A program made the position numbers and the translations under genes. From Gammaproteobacteria bacterium 50_400_T64 (GTDB lineage: Bacteria; Pseudomonadota; Gammaproteobacteria; Pseudomonadales; Porticoccaceae), in assembly GCA_002162755.1 (NCBI GenBank), contig MAAS01000003.1, forward strand, positions 1 to 63,804: 63,804 nt of DNA. The letters are read 5' to 3'. Each line of letters begins with the position of its first letter. The stretch's first letter is position 1. Positions 8,127-18,688 of the stretch are shown piece by piece. The notes under the pieces were generated by a model. It had not been told where the DNA came from and made no database searches. It saw only the letters and a program-made list of their open reading frames with translations.

Positions 8127-9855
8127 AAGGCTGTGCCACTGCCCCACCTCCGGGCCAGCGCGTATCATTGGCCCCATAAGTATACTCACCATCACTACTG
8201 ATGGTTTGTGTACGACCCATCACCCGCGATGAGGGCACTAACTTGTGTCCTTTCGCCTCAAGTAAACGGCGCGTATCAATATTCAAACCCGGCTCAACAA
8301 ACACTTTGTCGGGCTGCCATTGATGGTGAATACGCGGTGCTGCAGCCGCTTCAGCAATATTCATATCGAAATCGACAACATTTAACACGGTCTGCAACAC
8401 CGTATTAATTATCGTACTGCCCCCCGGGCTACCGGTAGTAAATACGGGCTTGCCCTGTTTAAAAACAAGGGTCGGTGTCATCGACGACAAAGGCCGCTTG
8501 TTCGGTTCGATAGCATTAGCCGTGCCACCAATCAGACCGTAGGCATTAGGTTCGCCGGGCTTGGCAGAAAAGTCATCCATTTCATTGTTGAGTAAAAACC
8601 CCGCGCCCTCAACAGCAATACCGCTGCCGTAGGAAAAGTTGAGGGTGTAGGTATTACTCACCACATTACCGGCATCATCCCAAACAGAAAAATGCGTGGT
8701 TTGTGGGCTTTCGTAAGGCTGTTTTAATCCGGGGGCAATATCACTGGAGGCACTCGCTTTATTCAAATCTATACCCGCCCTCAAGGTTTTTGCATAAGCT
8801 TTGTCGGTCAGCGCTTTTACAGGCACGGGATGAAAATCAGGATCACCCAAATATTCGCTTCTGTCGGCATAAGCCCGGCGCATAGTTTCAATTAAACGGT
8901 GTAAATAATCGGCACTATTGTGGCCCAGTTTATCGAGTTCCCAGCCCTCGAGAACATTCAGCATCTGCACCAAATGTACGCCCCCCGATGAGGGCGGCGG
9001 CATAGCCGCAATGGTGTAGCCACGATAAGTACCCGTGACAGCTTCACGCTCAATCACCTTATAATTAGCGAGGTCAGCTAAGCTAATTAAGCCCCCGTGC
9101 CGGCCCATTTCGGCAACAATTTTATCGGCCACTTCGCCTTTGTAAAAACCATCCTTTCCCTGGCGGGCAATTTTGTCCAGCGTTGCGGCCAGGTCTTTTT
9201 GCTGCCAGTGATCACCGGGACGCAGCAAACTGCCATCTTTGTGAAAGAAATAAGCCTGTGACACAGGCCATTTGCGCAGGCGCTGCTCGGCATGGGCCAG
9301 AGAATAAGCCAGGGGCTGGGTAACGGTAATGCCCCGTTCAGCCAGTGTAATAGCAGGCTTTAATACTGTTGCTAGCGGCAAATTACCGTAGCTTTCAAGA
9401 GCGTGAACCAGGCCAGCGACACTGCCCGGCACTCCCGCCGCCGCATGACTAAAGCGCGCTTTGGCCACATCAACCTCACCCAGCTCATCGAGAAATAAAT
9501 CTTTACCAGCAGAGCGTGGTGCGACTTCACGATAATCAATAGCAATGGTACGTTTTTGCTCGGCAAGATAAACCAGCATAAAGCCACCACCGCCAATATT
9601 GCCGGCCTGGGGTAAAGTCACCGCCAAGGCAAAACCGGTGGCCACCGCTGCATCAATCGCATTGCCGCCCTGAGCCAACATGTCGGCACCGATCTGGCTG
9701 GCTAGTATTGACTGCGAAACCACCATGCCTTTGTTGCTGACAACAGGGTGAAAGCGTGAACCATAATCAATAATCGCAGGGGCTTGCGAGTAAGCGCTAA
9801 GACTTATGGGCAGGAGTATAAGTAGAAAGAGAAAACGGTGAAGTAATGTCGACAC
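8125..9855 (-). CDS. ggt: gamma-glutamyltransferase (gamma-glutamyltranspeptidase)
   Basis: A periplasmic Ntn-hydrolase that cleaves the gamma-glutamyl bond of glutathione and transfers or hydrolyses it. It has 576 residues, the usual length, with a signal peptide (about 1-24, FLFLLILLPISLSAYSQA). The autocatalytic processing site and nucleophile is Thr386 in PQTTHFSVWDD. The proenzyme would split there into large and small subunits. The glycine-rich SMTPTLVF...GSPGGSTIINTV block of the small subunit is present. It is convergent with the kinase pair and monocistronic; a role in glutathione or peptide nitrogen scavenging is likely. Confidence 0.95.
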   Translation of the reverse strand: MSTLLHRFLFLLILLPISLSAYSQAPAIIDYGSRFHPVVSNKGMVVSQSILASQIGADMLAQGGNAIDAAVATGFALAVTLPQAGNIGGGGFMLVYLAEQKRTIAIDYREVAPRSAGKDLFLDELGEVDVAKARFSHAAAGVPGSVAGLVHALESYGNLPLATVLKPAITLAERGITVTQPLAYSLAHAEQRLRKWPVSQAYFFHKDGSLLRPGDHWQQKDLAATLDKIARQGKDGFYKGEVADKIVAEMGRHGGLISLADLANYKVIEREAVTGTYRGYTIAAMPPPSSGGVHLVQMLNVLEGWELDKLGHNSADYLHRLIETMRRAYADRSEYLGDPDFHPVPVKALTDKAYAKTLRAGIDLNKASASSDIAPGLKQPYESPQTTHFSVWDDAGNVVSNTYTLNFSYGSGIAVEGAGFLLNNEMDDFSAKPGEPNAYGLIGGTANAIEPNKRPLSSMTPTLVFKQGKPVFTTGSPGGSTIINTVLQTVLNVVDFDMNIAEAAAAPRIHHQWQPDKVFVEPGLNIDTRRLLEAKGHKLVPSSRVMGRTQTISSDGEYTYGANDTRWPGGGAVAQP

Positions 9856-10088
9856 AGGGCACCTGTAGGGCGTTATTTTATTGGCGCATTATCCCGGAAA
9901 TGATCAGCCAGCAACAGCATGCCCGCTGTAATAAAGAGAGCTCCGGTTTCGTGATAAAGAGCAAACCAGCGATTCGTGGAAACATGCTATAAAAAGCACG
10001 ACTATTAAATAATCGCGGTTATGGAGTTTAGCCCGTACCCGGCTCAATAAAATCTGTTCAACTAAACAAGTAACAACGGAGATAAGCT

Positions 10089-11072
10089 GTGAGTGACCGC
10101 CATGTAAGCGACATCGAGTTTTTCCCTATTGATGTTGAGCAATGTGACTGGGAGACATCCCAACAAGTATTAATGGACATCCGCCGCCAGGTCTTTATTG
10201 ACGAACAGGGTGTGCCAGAGTCAGAGGAGTTCGGCGAGGAAGATAAGCGCGCGACACATTGGATCGCTTATGGCGCTGACAATATCCCCATGGGCACAGC
10301 TCGATTACTGGACGACAAAGTCGGCCGCATGGCGGTAATAAAATCATACCGGCAACAGGGTGTCGGCTCTGCACTGATACGCCACATTATTCGCCATGCA
10401 GAGACCGTAGGCCTCGATAGTCTTCAACTGGATGCCCAGGTTCATGCCCTGCCCTTTTACGAAGGCATGAAGTTTGAAGTCGACGGCCCCGTATTTGACG
10501 ATGTTGGCATTCCCCATCAACACATGACCCTCGCCTTGCAGCACTTTTTAAACCCCTGCGTTGCCCCCACACCCCCCAACATTAGTGAAGAAGAACGTCG
10601 CCATATCAGCCTGGATGGCGTTGATGACTTCCGAGACCAGGCCAACATCTTCGCTCAGAGAGCCCAGCGCCAAGTGCGCATTTTCAGCCCGAGACTGGAT
10701 CCCGCTATTTTCGACAACGAAGAGTTACGAGCGAGTTTATTCAATTTCGCCAGCCAGCATCCCTATGCTGAAATTCATATTCTGATACAAAACCCACAAT
10801 CGCTGGTGCAAAACAGCCATCGTTTATTACATCTCTACCACCGGCTACCGAGCCGCGTGCAGATGCGGACCCTCAAACCAGAAAGTAAAACCTCCCCTAC
10901 CGAGTTCATGCTCATTGATAAGACAGGCATTCTTTATAAACAGTCATTGAACCGCTATACAGGTTACGCCGTGTATTGGTCGCCACTTGACGCGACAGAG
11001 CTGGCCGATGAATTTGATGGGTTATGGAATGCCAGCGAACCTGACCCAGAACTGCGCAACCTGCCTATGTGA
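10089..11072 (+). CDS. GNAT N-acetyltransferase with C-terminal DUF7931-like domain
   Basis: A 327-residue two-part protein. Residues about 10-155 are a GNAT domain of the ElaA/YjcF kind: RRQVFIDEQGVPESEEFGEE, the acetyl-CoA loop SYRQQGVGSALIRHI and FYEGMKFEVDGPVFDDVGIPH. Residues about 165-327 form a second domain (DQANIFAQRAQRQVRIFSPRLDPAIFDN) resembling the uncharacterised domain often fused to this GNAT in marine gammaproteobacteria, with a distant feel of a phospholipase D-like half. Start is GTG at 10089, preceded by ACGGAGATAAGCT. The substrate is unknown. The fusion is real because both parts share one continuous frame. Confidence 0.75.
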   Translation: MSDRHVSDIEFFPIDVEQCDWETSQQVLMDIRRQVFIDEQGVPESEEFGEEDKRATHWIAYGADNIPMGTARLLDDKVGRMAVIKSYRQQGVGSALIRHIIRHAETVGLDSLQLDAQVHALPFYEGMKFEVDGPVFDDVGIPHQHMTLALQHFLNPCVAPTPPNISEEERRHISLDGVDDFRDQANIFAQRAQRQVRIFSPRLDPAIFDNEELRASLFNFASQHPYAEIHILIQNPQSLVQNSHRLLHLYHRLPSRVQMRTLKPESKTSPTEFMLIDKTGILYKQSLNRYTGYAVYWSPLDATELADEFDGLWNASEPDPELRNLPM

Positions 11073-11308
11073 ATCTGTCTCAGCAAGCCTTTTTACGCAA
11101 GAAAATTACCCCTGAGTCAAAAAATTACGCTTTGGAAGGAGCGATCAATGTGGCCCAACAGCACCAAAACGAGTACAAATAAAAAACGCCTTTTCAATTT
11201 AACGACCATTAATCTACAAGAGTCATATTCTTTATAGGGATACGTTATAGTTACATGCTCCCTCAAATCATGAATTGTGTGAACATTTAAGCGGCGGTCA
11301 GTAAAATA

Positions 11309-13276
11309 GTGATTAGATCTTTCCTTCCATTTCTACTAACAAGCCTTATCCTTTCAACGCAGGCTGCATTGGCAAATGACACAACGGCCTATTCTGAACG
11401 TGATTTTCTAGATCACATCCCCACGACCGAAGCCGCTACCCGCTACAGTATGCCACTGTCGTCATCACCTTCTTCGGTAACCTTGATCACCCGCGAAATG
11501 ATCGATGCCATGCCCATGGTCAATTTTGTCGATCTCTTGAAATTAGTACCCGGATTTCAAGTTTTTTTTGCCAATGCCTCCCTTCAAGCCGTCACCGTGA
11601 ATGGCCAAAGCGGTCGCTTTCCAAGGCGGCTAGAAATTCGCGTAGATGGTAGAACAGTTTACACACCCATCAATTCATCCGTGTCCTGGGAGTCTCTAGG
11701 CCTCACCAGCAATGATATCGCCTATATCGAAGTCGTAAGAGGTTCCAATGTTGCCGCTTACGGCGCCAATGCCGTGCAAGGGGCCGTGAATATACACACA
11801 CGGAACCCTCTTACCGATAGCGGCACTGAAATCAGCTATACCGCTGGCGACTGGCAAACGCACAATATCGGTGTACGCCACTCGGTCAAAACGAATGCCG
11901 CCGCTTACACATTCCGTGCACATTACCGAGAAAACCAGGGTTTTGAGACCTTAGATGATCAAAGTTATGTCGATAGCGCGGCACTACAAGGTGTCTATAC
12001 CCCCTCTTTATTCGATGAATTTCAATGGGAGCTAGGCTACAGCGATGGCAATTTCGGCTTCGGCGATGGTGACCGACCCGAAGATTTCTCCGATGAAAAA
12101 ATAGACACACAATGGTTTACGCTCAGCTGGAAGCATCAGTGGGAAAATAATGAAGTCAGGCTCAATACTTCAGCCAATCTTGGCCGCTATGACCGCAGCC
12201 AGCGGGTGCTACTCAGTACAGAGCTGGACATTACTCCCTTGCAACTGTCGACCCTCTACCCCGGACAAACAGACAAACTCATCGAAATAGAAGACGGTGA
12301 ACGCAAATACAAGCAGTACGACCTCGAATTACAGCATCATATTAATATCGCTACCGGGCGAGACTTTCTTTGGGGTGTCGGTATTCGCTATCAAGATTTA
12401 ACAGCGCCTGCTGAATTCGGTAACGATTCAGATTCCAGCGAAACTATTTACTTCTTGTTTGGCAATGTCAATTGGGATTTCAATCAGCAATGGGGGGCCA
12501 ACCTGGGCGTGATGGCCGAAGATCATGAACAAAACGACACAGAGTTTTCACCCCGGCTCTCCCTTAAATACCATCTCAATCAGGCCCATCATTTTCGTAT
12601 CAGCGGCAGCGTCGCTTACCGCCAGCCCTCCCTCTACGAGAAAGAACGGCTTATTCAACGTGAACTCGATTCAGGGGCAGTAGCCGACCTGCTTTTCGTC
12701 AGCGACCCTCAGCTTGATTCAGAAAAATTCCAAACCTACGAACTTGCCTATATCGGTTACTGGTTTGACAATAAACTCAGTGTTGATTATCGCCTTTTTA
12801 GGGAATATCTCGATGATGGCGTCAAATACATTAAACACCCCAACAATGACATTAATGGCAAATTTCGCCAATTAGAAAATGCCGAAAGTGATCGAACCAG
12901 CGGCTACGACACGCAAATCCAATGGCACCCAGACGTAAGCTGGCTGTTATCTGCTCAATATCGCAATACCCGAAAAGAGCAGACTAAACGCCACTCAAAC
13001 CACATCGCTAGTATGCTCGTGAGCAAACAGCTACCAAAGGGCTGGAGCCTTAGCGGCACATACTTCCATCAATCCGCAACAAATTGGCACCGGGGCAGCA
13101 AGGTACCTAGCTGGCACCGCTATGACCTAAAGATTGGTAAGACATGGGCAATCAATGGAGCCAATATTGATCTCGCGCTTATTCTGCAAAATATTACCGA
13201 TGAAGAATATCTTGAATACCAGGTGGGCAATCTGTTTGAACAAATGAGCTTCCTGAGCCTTAAGGTCAGCTTCTAA
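11309..13276 (+). CDS. TonB-dependent outer-membrane receptor
   Basis: A 655-residue outer-membrane beta-barrel that imports a ligand using TonB energy. It has an N-terminal signal peptide (about 1-22, SFLPFLLTSLILSTQAALA), a plug domain (about 45-165, with PSSVTLITREMIDAMP, the VPGFQVF segment and the RGSNVAAYGANAVQGAVNIHTR end of plug) and a barrel ending in the aromatic terminal LSLKVSF. Start is GTG at 11309 with only a weak GCGGCGGT site. The plug and barrel look like the CirA/vitamin-B12-type group; no neighbouring gene betrays the substrate. No TonB box is obvious to me. Confidence 0.88.
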   Translation: MIRSFLPFLLTSLILSTQAALANDTTAYSERDFLDHIPTTEAATRYSMPLSSSPSSVTLITREMIDAMPMVNFVDLLKLVPGFQVFFANASLQAVTVNGQSGRFPRRLEIRVDGRTVYTPINSSVSWESLGLTSNDIAYIEVVRGSNVAAYGANAVQGAVNIHTRNPLTDSGTEISYTAGDWQTHNIGVRHSVKTNAAAYTFRAHYRENQGFETLDDQSYVDSAALQGVYTPSLFDEFQWELGYSDGNFGFGDGDRPEDFSDEKIDTQWFTLSWKHQWENNEVRLNTSANLGRYDRSQRVLLSTELDITPLQLSTLYPGQTDKLIEIEDGERKYKQYDLELQHHINIATGRDFLWGVGIRYQDLTAPAEFGNDSDSSETIYFLFGNVNWDFNQQWGANLGVMAEDHEQNDTEFSPRLSLKYHLNQAHHFRISGSVAYRQPSLYEKERLIQRELDSGAVADLLFVSDPQLDSEKFQTYELAYIGYWFDNKLSVDYRLFREYLDDGVKYIKHPNNDINGKFRQLENAESDRTSGYDTQIQWHPDVSWLLSAQYRNTRKEQTKRHSNHIASMLVSKQLPKGWSLSGTYFHQSATNWHRGSKVPSWHRYDLKIGKTWAINGANIDLALILQNITDEEYLEYQVGNLFEQMSFLSLKVSF

Positions 13277-13381
13277 AAAAGCTAACATTCAAGCTGACGC
13301 AGAAAACAACACGCTACTTTCAACAAACTAAAACCCGCCGCTATGCCTGACATAGACGACGGGGTCAGGAAGTACCGGGTA

Positions 13382-15553
13382 TTAAGCAGACGCTTTGGCG
13401 CGACGACGCATGGCGTGTAATACCGGCTCGGTATATCCACTGGGCTGCTCGCAACCCTTAAAGACCAGTTCGCAAGCGGCTTGAAAGGCGATATTGCTAT
13501 CGAAGTCTGGCGCCATATTTTGGTAAGCAGCATCACCAGAATTCTGCCCATCAACCACCACGGCCATCTTTTTCAGCACCGCGAGCACTTGCTCTTCAGA
13601 GCAAATATTGTGGCGCAGCCAGTTAGCAATATGCTGACTGGAGATACGCAGAGTCGCCCTGTCTTCCATCAAGCCGACATGGTTGATATCGGGGACTTTG
13701 GAGCAACCCACACCCTGGTCGATCCAGCGCACCACGTAGCCAAGAATACCCTGAGCGTTATTTTCCAACTCCCGTTCAATGTCTTCAGCAGACAGCTGAA
13801 TATCGCCCAACAGAGGAATGGTTAGAATGTCGTCGAGGCTGGCACGAGGATGGCCGATCAACTCCTGTTGACGCGCAGCAACGCTCACCTGGTGATAATG
13901 CATAACATGCAGGCTCGCCGCTGTCGGTGATGGCACCCAGGCACAGTTGGCACCGGCCTGTGGATGAGCAATTTTCTGCTCCATCATATTGGCCATTAAA
14001 TCGGGCATGGCCCACATACCCTTACCAATTTGCGCTTTGCCACTTAAACCACAGGCAAGGCCGACATCGACATTCCAGTCTTCGTAGGCATTAATCCAGG
14101 CTTGCTGCTTCATCAGGGCCTTGGGCACCATGGGGCCCGCCGCCATGCTGGTGTGCATCTCATCACCGGTGCGATCGAGAAAGCCGGTGTTAATGAAGAT
14201 AACCCGGTCGCTAGCTTCGCGAATACAGGCTTGCAGATTCACCGTGGTGCGGCGTTCTTCATCCATAATGCCGACTTTCAGCGTGCGCTCGGCCATGCCC
14301 AATGCCTGCTCGATGCGAGCAAACAATTGCACAGTAAAGGCCACTTCGTCGGGGCCATGCATTTTCGGCTTAACAATATAAACACTGCCGGTGCGCGAGT
14401 TCTGGTGGGGGCTATTACCCTTTAAATCGTGGAGGGCAATCAATGACGTGATCACGCCATCCATTATGCCTTCGGGCACCTCTTTGCCACCGTCATACAG
14501 AATCGCATTATTGGTCATCAAGTGGCCAACGTTGCGAATCAACAACAAGCTACGGCCCGGCAGGGTCAATTCGCCACCGTCGAGAGCGGTAAAAACACGG
14601 TCAGCATTCAGAGTACGGCTGACAGTCTTACCGCCCTTGTCAAAGGAGTCACTGAGGTCACCCTTCATCAAGCCCAGCCAGTTACCGTAGGCCATGCACT
14701 TATCTTCGGCATCAACCGTGGCAACGGAGTCTTCGCAATCTTGAATCGTACTGATGGCCGACTCAAGGTATAAATCCTTGACGCCTGCCGCATCGTCCTG
14801 GCCGACATAATGGCTAGCATCAAATTGCATTTCGATATGTAAGCCATTGTTTTTTAGTAGAATACTGTCGGGGCTTGTCGCCTCTCCCAGATAGCCCAAT
14901 AGCTGTTCTGCACGCTCAAGTGTGGTGGCATCACCATTTTTCAGCGTCACGGCAAGAGCACCATTTTCAATACTGTAAGCCACCGCATCGTGGTGAGAAC
15001 CACTCGCCAGAGGCGTACTTTGGTCGAGTAGATCACGACCGTAGGCGATAACTTTGGCGCCGCGCACCGAGTTATAACCTGGCCCCTTGCTAGCGCCGCC
15101 CTCTTCACTAATCACGTCGTTACCGTAAAGCGCGTCGTACAAACTTCCCCAGCGGGCGTTAGCCGCATTGAGTGAATAGCGTGCGTTGGTGATCGGGACC
15201 ACCAATTGCGGGCCGGCGATGGAGCAAATCTCGGCATCAACATTTTCGGTGGTAATAGAGAAGTTTTCGCCTGCGGGGACTAAATAACCAATATCCTGCA
15301 AGAACTGACGATAAACCGCAGCATCATGGGCCTGGCCCGCGCGCGCCTCGTGCCACTGGTCAATTTGCGTTTGCAAGCTCTCGCGAATAGCCAACAGCTC
15401 GGCATTGCGCGGCCCCAGGTCGTTGAGAATAGACTCAAAATCCGCCCAGAATTTTTCGCTATCGACTCCTGTACCCGGAATAACCTGCTCATTAACAAGT
15501 TGGTAAAGTTCACTGGCGACCTGTAATCCGCCGATCTGGACTCGTTCGTTCAT
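13382..15553 (-). CDS. glcB: malate synthase G
   Basis: Condenses glyoxylate with acetyl-CoA to malate. The frame is open further upstream, but the start at 15553 ([18 protein letters not shown]) gives 723 residues, exactly the length of the E. coli enzyme, and matches its N-terminus in layout. A GGAG lies about 12 nt upstream. Family blocks include the N-terminal [66 protein letters not shown] and [14 protein letters not shown]. It is the second glyoxylate-shunt enzyme; isocitrate lyase begins at 63124. A LysR-type regulator lies directly upstream on the same strand. Confidence 0.97.
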   Translation of the reverse strand: MNERVQIGGLQVASELYQLVNEQVIPGTGVDSEKFWADFESILNDLGPRNAELLAIRESLQTQIDQWHEARAGQAHDAAVYRQFLQDIGYLVPAGENFSITTENVDAEICSIAGPQLVVPITNARYSLNAANARWGSLYDALYGNDVISEEGGASKGPGYNSVRGAKVIAYGRDLLDQSTPLASGSHHDAVAYSIENGALAVTLKNGDATTLERAEQLLGYLGEATSPDSILLKNNGLHIEMQFDASHYVGQDDAAGVKDLYLESAISTIQDCEDSVATVDAEDKCMAYGNWLGLMKGDLSDSFDKGGKTVSRTLNADRVFTALDGGELTLPGRSLLLIRNVGHLMTNNAILYDGGKEVPEGIMDGVITSLIALHDLKGNSPHQNSRTGSVYIVKPKMHGPDEVAFTVQLFARIEQALGMAERTLKVGIMDEERRTTVNLQACIREASDRVIFINTGFLDRTGDEMHTSMAAGPMVPKALMKQQAWINAYEDWNVDVGLACGLSGKAQIGKGMWAMPDLMANMMEQKIAHPQAGANCAWVPSPTAASLHVMHYHQVSVAARQQELIGHPRASLDDILTIPLLGDIQLSAEDIERELENNAQGILGYVVRWIDQGVGCSKVPDINHVGLMEDRATLRISSQHIANWLRHNICSEEQVLAVLKKMAVVVDGQNSGDAAYQNMAPDFDSNIAFQAACELVFKGCEQPSGYTEPVLHAMRRRAKASA

Positions 15554-15684
15554 GGGCTCTGCTCTCCGCTGTGGCGTTTCTGTAACGTTAACCTCATATT
15601 CTAGTACGCAGTGGGGTGATTTATCTAATTTATCGTTTTTATTCTCGGTATTCACGAGGCGTATTCTGCCTCGCCAGTTATCGA

Positions 15685-16629
15685 TTAAAGCTGCCCCTCT
15701 CTACGAGCAATATCGGCCAACAAACGCCGTATCCATTGATGATCTGAGTTGTGTTGCAACAAGGGGCTCCAGGCCATTTTCAATTCAAAGCTGGGGATTT
15801 CAAAAGGCGGAGATCGCAAAGCGACTCGCTGGTTACTCAACTGCAGCCGTGCCAGTCGTGTGGGAATAGTCACAATTAAATCCGGCTGCTGCGCAAGCTG
15901 GGCCGCCACCTGATAATGGCGGGTAAACACAGCGATGTGCCGCGTTTTACCAATATTCTTAAGGGCCTCATCGACCCGACCAACACGCTGGGCGTCACGG
16001 GGGTTCATGCCAACACTGGCACCCATGCCCGTTTTGCTGACCCAGACATGGCGGCCGAGCAGGTAATTATCGAGATTAAATTCACTCAGCAAGGGATTAT
16101 CGACACTCAGCAAGCAGGAAAAATCGTCTTCCCACATCGTGAGCTGATGAAAGGACTGGGGCATTTCGTCAAAGCGATTCAATAACATATCGACCCGACC
16201 CTGCTCCACGTCCTGCAGACGCACATCACTGGGCGTGAGAATATCGAGGGTAATACCCGGTGCCAGTCGGGATAGCTCGCTGAGCAATGGCGCAATCAAC
16301 GTCGACTCGGCGTAGTCACTGGCCATAATGCGAAACACGCGCTGCGCGGTGAGGGCATCGAAGTCTTTCTGCGGCTGCACCGCTCTATCGATATTGGCGA
16401 GGATATCCCGTACCTGGGGTTGCAGCTCTAATGCGCGCTGAGTGGGACTCATACCATCACTGGTGCGAATCAACAGTGGGTCTTCAAATAAATCACGCAA
16501 GCGACGCAGGCCATTGCTCATCGCTGGCTGAGTAATACCCAACTGCGCTGCCGCCTTGGTAACGTTGCGCTCATGGAGGAGAACATCAAGATAAACCAGC
16601 AGATTTAAATCTATACGACGTATATTCAT
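15685..16629 (-). CDS. LysR-family transcriptional regulator
   Basis: A 314-residue LTTR. The winged helix-turn-helix occupies about residues 5-65 ([20 protein letters not shown] then [20 protein letters not shown]), followed by an effector-binding domain with a typical C-terminal lobe. The N-terminus resembles the NodD/LeuO-like group (IDLNLL start). It is 131 bp upstream of glcB on the same strand, so co-transcription or control of the malate synthase gene is possible, but the more usual target would be a divergent gene, and the divergent side here is only another minus-strand gene. Effector unknown. Confidence 0.9.
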   Translation of the reverse strand: MNIRRIDLNLLVYLDVLLHERNVTKAAAQLGITQPAMSNGLRRLRDLFEDPLLIRTSDGMSPTQRALELQPQVRDILANIDRAVQPQKDFDALTAQRVFRIMASDYAESTLIAPLLSELSRLAPGITLDILTPSDVRLQDVEQGRVDMLLNRFDEMPQSFHQLTMWEDDFSCLLSVDNPLLSEFNLDNYLLGRHVWVSKTGMGASVGMNPRDAQRVGRVDEALKNIGKTRHIAVFTRHYQVAAQLAQQPDLIVTIPTRLARLQLSNQRVALRSPPFEIPSFELKMAWSPLLQHNSDHQWIRRLLADIARREGQL

Positions 16630-16729
16630 AATATTAATAAGCTTGGCAGATAGAATAAATTCTGCGAATTATGCCATGGGGTAAAGGGCTTCGCTAATAC
16701 CGTAGTAATGAACGAACCTAGCTATGCCC

Positions 16730-17722
16730 CTATTGATGGCTATCGCGATAAACCTGCGTTTGTGGGTGAAAACTAAACCAGGCAAACCAGTAAGCACTGA
16801 CCGTCGGTAACTGCTGCCCATCACTATCGAGCACATAGGCGCTTTGCGAAGCTTCTGACCAAACTATCCGTATTTTCTGGCCACCCACAACATCGTCAAC
16901 AGTCCCTTTTGAGCGGCTCAGTTCTGAATAGGGATAAGCTTTATCAACACCATTAATGGAAAGCCCCAGCACTCGCTCTTTGTTTCGCAAGTCAGCACTC
17001 TTGTGCTGCACGGGAAACCACAGTTGCTCTGACTTTTCATAATCGGCATAGGGGTTATTGTGGTAGCTGACACCCGGGGCACTGGCTTCGGAAAGCAATA
17101 AACTTTCGGGATAACGCGTTTGCCATTCACCCCAGGTTGTATAAGTGGCCGCCAGCAGGGTCAGCGTTTCACCGCGACGCGAACCACTAATTGCCTTCAA
17201 CATAAGTTGCGACCAAAGGGACTCACTCTCGCGATCATAGAGCAGCACGTCACTGTTATAGAGCAAGCCCGAAACTCCAAAGGTATTTCTCCTCTCACTC
17301 TGAGGCCAGAGAAACACCACACCACTGCCACACAGCGGGCAATAAGAAACAACCACGTCTGTTTGATTAAAAGTATCGTTAACAATCTCATGACGATTGA
17401 GCATGCGGATGGGATAAGCCCTGGCGACACCCTTAAAATGCACGCCCATAATCCTTTCGTTGACGGCAAGAGTTGCCAGGGCTGCCTTTATAAATACCGG
17501 CTTATCGATTGCCGGAATACCATCCCGGGGTGGCCCGCCCCGCAGGATGCCCTCTACCGGTACCAGGCTACCCTTCAGATCAAAACCATTTTTGGTTTCT
17601 GCTGTCACTGTGTTCACCAAAACAAACAGGCAAATAATCAAAACGAGTTTCGTCCGCTTATTATCTGCGGCTAGTCGCCAATATGAATTCTGTACTAAGC
17701 TATTATGTATTGAGTACTTCAT
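16730..17722 (-). CDS. DUF3179 domain-containing exported protein
   Basis: A 330-residue protein with an N-terminal hydrophobic segment (about 26-41, LVLIICLFVLVNTVTA) acting as signal peptide or anchor. The body matches DUF3179: PVFIKAALATLAVNERIMGV, AYPIRMLNRHEIVND and the conserved VSYCPLCGSGVVF with two cysteines, then FGVSGLLYNSDVLLYDRESES and a WSQL block. The family is common in marine bacteria and its function is undetermined; the CPLC pair suggests metal or redox chemistry (inference). It is transcribed towards the LysR gene but separated by about 100 bp. Confidence 0.85.
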   Translation of the reverse strand: MKYSIHNSLVQNSYWRLAADNKRTKLVLIICLFVLVNTVTAETKNGFDLKGSLVPVEGILRGGPPRDGIPAIDKPVFIKAALATLAVNERIMGVHFKGVARAYPIRMLNRHEIVNDTFNQTDVVVSYCPLCGSGVVFLWPQSERRNTFGVSGLLYNSDVLLYDRESESLWSQLMLKAISGSRRGETLTLLAATYTTWGEWQTRYPESLLLSEASAPGVSYHNNPYADYEKSEQLWFPVQHKSADLRNKERVLGLSINGVDKAYPYSELSRSKGTVDDVVGGQKIRIVWSEASQSAYVLDSDGQQLPTVSAYWFAWFSFHPQTQVYRDSHQ

Positions 17723-17852
17723 AGAGCCTTTGAGAGACTGGCGGGAAAGGAGTTCCCAGGATCATTTTTTCGTCAATAGATAGCCTGGCCACGATCCAGT
17801 AAAACCTGTAAAAGAACATCACCAACAAGCATCAAAAAAAGGATTTTTTGAT

Positions 17853-18644
17853 ATGAATACAAGGAAGACGGCTTTACACCGCATGCTAAAAACACCCACT
17901 GACACGGGCTGGGGGTTTAGTCTACCGCGCATCTTTACAGCCGCCAGCTATCAACTCTTACCCGGGGCCTGCCTGCTTTGTGGCTTATCAGCACAGCACG
18001 ATATCGATCTCTGCAGCACCTGCGAGCAAAGCCTGCCCCAGCTCGGGCTACATTGCGATATTTGCGCCAACCCTCTCAATACCGTCGGCATTTGTGGACG
18101 CTGCCTCAGTCAACGCCCAACATTTAGCACAGTACAAACGCCCCTACTCTATCAATACCCCGTCGATCTACTTTTACAACGCTTTAAATTTGGCGGCCAA
18201 CTCGCTGCTGGGAAAGTACTGTCACAACTCTTAATACAACATATCAAAGATAGAATGAAGAGTGAAAAATCCCCATTGCCCAACCTACTGATTCCTGTTC
18301 CTCTACATTGGAAAAAACGTTTTTCCCGCGGCTTTAATCAAAGTGAAATAATCACACGCGAGCTGTCCGGGCAACTAAATATTAATTATTCCCGGCATGC
18401 CATAAAGCGCGTCATCAACACACCAGCCCAGCATCACCTTTCGCGCAAAGAGCGCCAACAAATCCCCCATAATACATTTGTCGCCGGTAGAGAAAGCCAA
18501 CTGCTACAAGGAGCCCGTATTGCCTTAGTCGATGACGTATTAACCACGGGTAGTACCGTAGAAGCACTGAGCCGCACATTAATAAAACAGCGGGCAAAGT
18601 CGGTGGAAGTTTGGCTGCTGGCTCGAACACCACTGGATAATTAG
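17853..18644 (+). CDS. comF: ComF family protein (phosphoribosyltransferase-like)
   Basis: A 263-residue ComF/GntX homolog, connected with DNA uptake or use in competent species. The N-terminus carries two zinc-ribbon cysteine pairs, C40/C43 with C54/C57, then C68/C71 with C81/C84. The C-terminal type I PRTase domain has the PRPP loop VDDVLTTGST (about 226-235). KRFSRGFNQSEIITREL is also a conserved ComF block. A cytoplasmic location is expected. It is followed 44 bp later by cysE on the same strand. In many gammaproteobacteria it sits beside bioB-type genes; that context is absent here. Confidence 0.9.
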   Translation: MNTRKTALHRMLKTPTDTGWGFSLPRIFTAASYQLLPGACLLCGLSAQHDIDLCSTCEQSLPQLGLHCDICANPLNTVGICGRCLSQRPTFSTVQTPLLYQYPVDLLLQRFKFGGQLAAGKVLSQLLIQHIKDRMKSEKSPLPNLLIPVPLHWKKRFSRGFNQSEIITRELSGQLNINYSRHAIKRVINTPAQHHLSRKERQQIPHNTFVAGRESQLLQGARIALVDDVLTTGSTVEALSRTLIKQRAKSVEVWLLARTPLDN

Positions 18645-18688
18645 GCCAAGGATTCGGATAATGCACAACTGATCAGAATAGTGGCCCC

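Noticed and set aside
17120..17674. 184-codon plus-strand reading frame
   Set aside because: Antisense to the DUF3179 gene; the CPLC-containing protein on the other strand is the real one.
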